From: an uncultured Muribaculaceae bacterium
GTDB taxonomy: Bacteria > Bacteroidota > Bacteroidia > Bacteroidales > Muribaculaceae
Assembly: GCA_910577315.1 (NCBI GenBank)
Contig: CAJTME010000012.1
Span: 42,398 to 106,397, forward strand
DNA length: 64,000 nucleotides
Direction of reading: 5' to 3'
Part shown: piece by piece, positions 60,729-64,000 of the stretch
Position numbering within the stretch: position 1 is the stretch's first letter
Layout of the letters: each line of letters starts with the position of its first letter
Notes under the pieces: model-generated
The model's database searches: none
What the model saw: only the letters and a program-made list of their open reading frames with translations
Told to the model about the DNA's origin: nothing
Translations under genes and position numbers: made by a program

Positions 60729-61283
60729 TTATTTCTTCAGGTTCTCAAGCGCGTTCTGTGTGCTTTCGACAGCGTTGTTGACGGCGTTCTTGGTCCCTTC
60801 CTTTGCGGCGTTGAGCTTTTCAGAGGCTGCATCCTTCAGCTCGCCGGCCTTGTCGGCTGCCGCGTCCTTCAGTTCACCGGCTTTTTCGGCTGCGGCGTCC
60901 TTGAGGTCTTCGGCCTTGGACTTCAGCGAGTCGGCGGTATTGCTTACAGCGCTGCCTACCGAGTCGGCCGTGTTGGTCGATACCTTGTCGATGGTGGCGA
61001 CGGCTGCTGTCCACTGCTCTTTCAGGCTGGGATCCTGTTTCTCAATGGCAGGGGTGAGCTCGTCAAGATATTTCTTTGCCTCGTCAACCTTACCCTCGTT
61101 GACAAGCTGCTGTGCATACGCGCGTGCCTGGTCAACATAGACGGCAAGCGAATCGCTGTTGGTGCAATTCTCGATTTTGGCCTTGAGCGCCTTCTCATTG
61201 TCTTGAACTTTGGCCGACTCGCCTGAACAGGCTGCAGTCATGGCGGCTGCAACTACCGCAACCGCAAGAATAATTTTTTTCAT
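60729..61283 (-). CDS. Lipoprotein with LEA-like 11-residue amphipathic repeats
   Basis: The 184-residue protein starts at the ATG at 61281-61283. The frame is open further upstream, but MKKIILAVAVVAAAMTAACS is a clear lipoprotein signal (Cys 19). After a helical region (about 25-95) the C-terminal half consists of 11-residue units DAAAEKAGELK, DAAADKAGELK and DAASEKLNAAK plus degenerate ones, rich in Ala, Lys, Asp and Glu. This resembles LEA group 3 or apolipoprotein-type helices that fold at membranes or on drying. No enzymatic motif is visible. It converges on rplQ and stands alone between the ribosomal operon and eno. Function unknown; a stress-protective or envelope-coating role is a guess. 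Confidence 0.85.
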   Translation of the reverse strand: MKKIILAVAVVAAAMTAACSGESAKVQDNEKALKAKIENCTNSDSLAVYVDQARAYAQQLVNEGKVDEAKKYLDELTPAIEKQDPSLKEQWTAAVATIDKVSTNTADSVGSAVSNTADSLKSKAEDLKDAAAEKAGELKDAAADKAGELKDAASEKLNAAKEGTKNAVNNAVESTQNALENLKK

Positions 61284-61425
61284 AACATTAATATTTAACT
61301 GATTGCATAAGATATAACCGCCCGCCGCCGATAAAAGTTTTGAAAGACTCCTAAATAAGACAAAATATTGCAACACATTCCCGTGCATACATGTTTGAGT
61401 TTCAAAAAAATTGTATGGCCCGGCA

Positions 61426-61455
61426 TTGAAAATCGACGATTATTTCGTAACTTTG
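61426..61455 (+). promoter_or_regulatory. Promoter of eno
   Basis: TTG (61426-61428), 19 bases, TAACTTTG (61448-61455), about 85 bases before the ATG. It is the only recognisable signal in the 256-base gap 61284-61539. Confidence 0.72.
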
Positions 61456-61539
61456 CAGTGCTGAAATTCAATAGCAAACCAAACTGACACTCAATACAAT
61501 TCAACCATACTTTTCAAAAGTAAAAAAGCAAAAAGCATT

Positions 61540-62832
<1,293 letters not shown>

Positions 62833-62854
62833 TCTCAGGATAGCGATATAAAAA

Positions 62855-62894
62855 AATAACTCCCGGCATCAGAACGAGGATGCCGGGAGTTATT
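62855..62894. terminator. Terminator of eno
   Basis: A 16 bp perfect stem AATAACTCCCGGCATC with its complement around AGAACGAG, flanked by A and T runs, so it can also end the convergent gene at 62919. Confidence 0.92.
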
Positions 62895-62918
62895 TTTTAT
62901 TTATATGGTGTAATATAT

Positions 62919-63782
62919 TTACTCGGACAGCCTGAACACACGCACTCCAATCCACGAGCGGTTGCGTTTGACGAAGTCGGGTAGGGTAGTCTTTGACACC
63001 TCAACCTTTTTGTCAGTGCTCGACGCGTGGAGTACCTTCATCTTGCCGTCTTCCACAACAACCATCCCCATGTGCGTTACGTCAAGGTCTTTCAGGTTCG
63101 ACACGAACGCCAGTATGTCGCCCTCCCGCAGGGAATTCATCACATCTTTCGATGCAAGGTCCGACGTTTTTATATAGGGGAAGCGGTGATTGCGGTATCC
63201 GTTTTCCACCGCCTTGATTCTCTCAAATTCCACAGAATCCTTCAATGCCGGGTAACTGTCGCGGTGGGCCGACATGAAATCAATTGTTCTGATCATAAAC
63301 TTGCATTTGGGCATGTCGCGGGTGATGTCCTTGAAATTTCCGCGGTGGATGTTGTCCATCGCCCAGTCGCATATATAATGTAGGCGCGATGCATATCCGT
63401 TAACTTCTCCGCCCCTGTATCTCAGCCGGCGCAGGTTGTATAGGAAATCCTGCCATCCCAGCCGCTGCTCGCCCGCCGTGTACGACAGAGCCATCGCCGT
63501 TTCCACAAATGTCGTGCAGTCCAGTTCGTCCAGGTTTATTGTCAGCGCCTCGTTGTCGCCTTCAAGCGTGTGCGCCACGTACGGCGTGTCGATGAATTTC
63601 TTGCCGAACCATGCCGTTCGTGCCGACGGATTTGCGAACCTTATGGCCGCAGCCTCCTTGAGCATGTCGGTTATGCGGGTGGTGTCGGTGGCCTCATTGT
63701 GCCATCTTACCTCCAGCGATTGAGCTGCAGCTGACAGTGCACATATGGATAATGACAAAAATAAAGCTTTTATTCTGTTCAT
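62919..63782 (-). CDS. Exported DUF1460 protein, NlpC/P60-like N-acetylmuramoyl-L-alanine amidase family
   Basis: The 287-residue protein starts at the ATG at 63780-63782 (seven in-frame codons upstream precede a clear signal peptide, MNRIKALFLSLSICALSAAA). The DUF1460 fold is indicated by LDELDCTTFVETAMALSY (probable catalytic Cys), WAMDNIHRGNFKDIT, LREGDILAFVSN and VTHMGMVVVEDGKMKVLHAS (probable catalytic His). Family members hydrolyse muramyl-peptide bonds in cell-wall turnover. It probably acts in the periplasm or on external peptidoglycan. It is monocistronic and convergent with eno. Confidence 0.9.
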   Translation of the reverse strand: MNRIKALFLSLSICALSAAAQSLEVRWHNEATDTTRITDMLKEAAAIRFANPSARTAWFGKKFIDTPYVAHTLEGDNEALTINLDELDCTTFVETAMALSYTAGEQRLGWQDFLYNLRRLRYRGGEVNGYASRLHYICDWAMDNIHRGNFKDITRDMPKCKFMIRTIDFMSAHRDSYPALKDSVEFERIKAVENGYRNHRFPYIKTSDLASKDVMNSLREGDILAFVSNLKDLDVTHMGMVVVEDGKMKVLHASSTDKKVEVSKTTLPDFVKRNRSWIGVRVFRLSE

Positions 63783-63800
63783 AGTCTCGATATTTTCAAA

Positions 63801-63808
63801 CAAAGTTA
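63801..63808 (-). promoter_or_regulatory. Candidate -7 element for the DUF1460 gene
   Basis: TAACTTTG on the minus strand, 18 bases before the ATG; no clear -33 element. The remaining bases to the window end (63809-64000) show no gene. Confidence 0.5.
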
Positions 63809-64000
63809 GCGAAAAAGCCCGAGAGAATAAAGAGAAAAAGGGTAGGGCAATACAAATATTCCAATAAAAAGCATAAACCCTCCATTGTGAAATTTTGCTG
63901 AGCCTGGCCGTTTGCCACGTTTCACATCCGTTACCGGCCTCTCAGGGTCTGAAAAAAGTTGTTATGTAAGTTATTGATACACAGGGGAGGGATAAAAAAA

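Overview
The window looks like a chromosomal segment of a gut-type Bacteroidales, most plausibly Muribaculaceae-like. Coding DNA is GC-rich, promoters match the Bacteroidota -7 element TAnnTTTG (often with TTTG or TTG about 19-20 bases upstream), there are SusC/SusD genes, the ribosomal cluster has fusA but no tuf, and several secreted proteins share a C-terminal YYxLxG...GxxIxxRG...K motif. The family placement is inference; no 16S rRNA gene is present.

Layout. 1-2443: 3' part of pyruvate:ferredoxin oxidoreductase. 2545-5550: cobalamin riboswitch in front of one large secreted leucine-rich-repeat protein. 5553-10903 (minus strand): an orphan sensor kinase, then the run CorC/HlyC-type membrane protein, lptC, an outer-membrane barrel and coaX. 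10980-12692: composite GC-rich repeats on both sides of an AT-richer DUF1016/PDDEXK nuclease gene. 12768-19527 (minus): two very large secreted proteins, one adhesin-like and one with starch-binding-like modules. 19865-20650: AraC-type regulator. 20651-21815: a dense array of small GTAG/CTAC-flanked hairpins and tandem repeats. 21831-24719: dnaX and gluQ, divergently transcribed. 24799-37960: a complete alpha-glucan-type polysaccharide utilisation locus (SusR-like DUF6377 regulator, SusC, SusD, five-module SusE/F-like lipoprotein, clan GH-D hydrolase lipoprotein, GH97 alpha-glucosidase, small secreted binding protein). 38223-41446: a lower-GC accessory patch (broken DUF1016 fragment, then the operon MATE exporter, flavodoxin-like protein, metallo-beta-lactamase-fold hydrolase). 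41786-41858: tRNA-Lys(CTT). 42067-60652: the fused str-S10-spc-alpha ribosomal operon, including secY, map, infA, rpoA and rplQ. 60729-63782: LEA-like lipoprotein, enolase and a DUF1460 cell-wall amidase-like protein.

How it works together. The utilisation locus would bind a glucan at the surface (SusD, SusE/F-like and the 308-aa protein), cut it with the surface GH-D enzyme, import oligosaccharides through SusC, and finish them with the GH97 enzyme in the periplasm under the DUF6377 regulator. The ribosomal operon is mostly tightly packed. It has three wider gaps (before rpsG, rpsH and rpsD) that contain possible RNA structures.

The least explained DNA is the repeat family at 10.98-11.14, 12.39-12.69 and 20.65-21.82 kb. 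Its units are short perfect stems with three-base loops, nearly all abutting CTAC (GTAG on the other strand), as in REP elements. No transposase is visible in this window. The B12-riboswitch-controlled surface protein is the second most interesting item.
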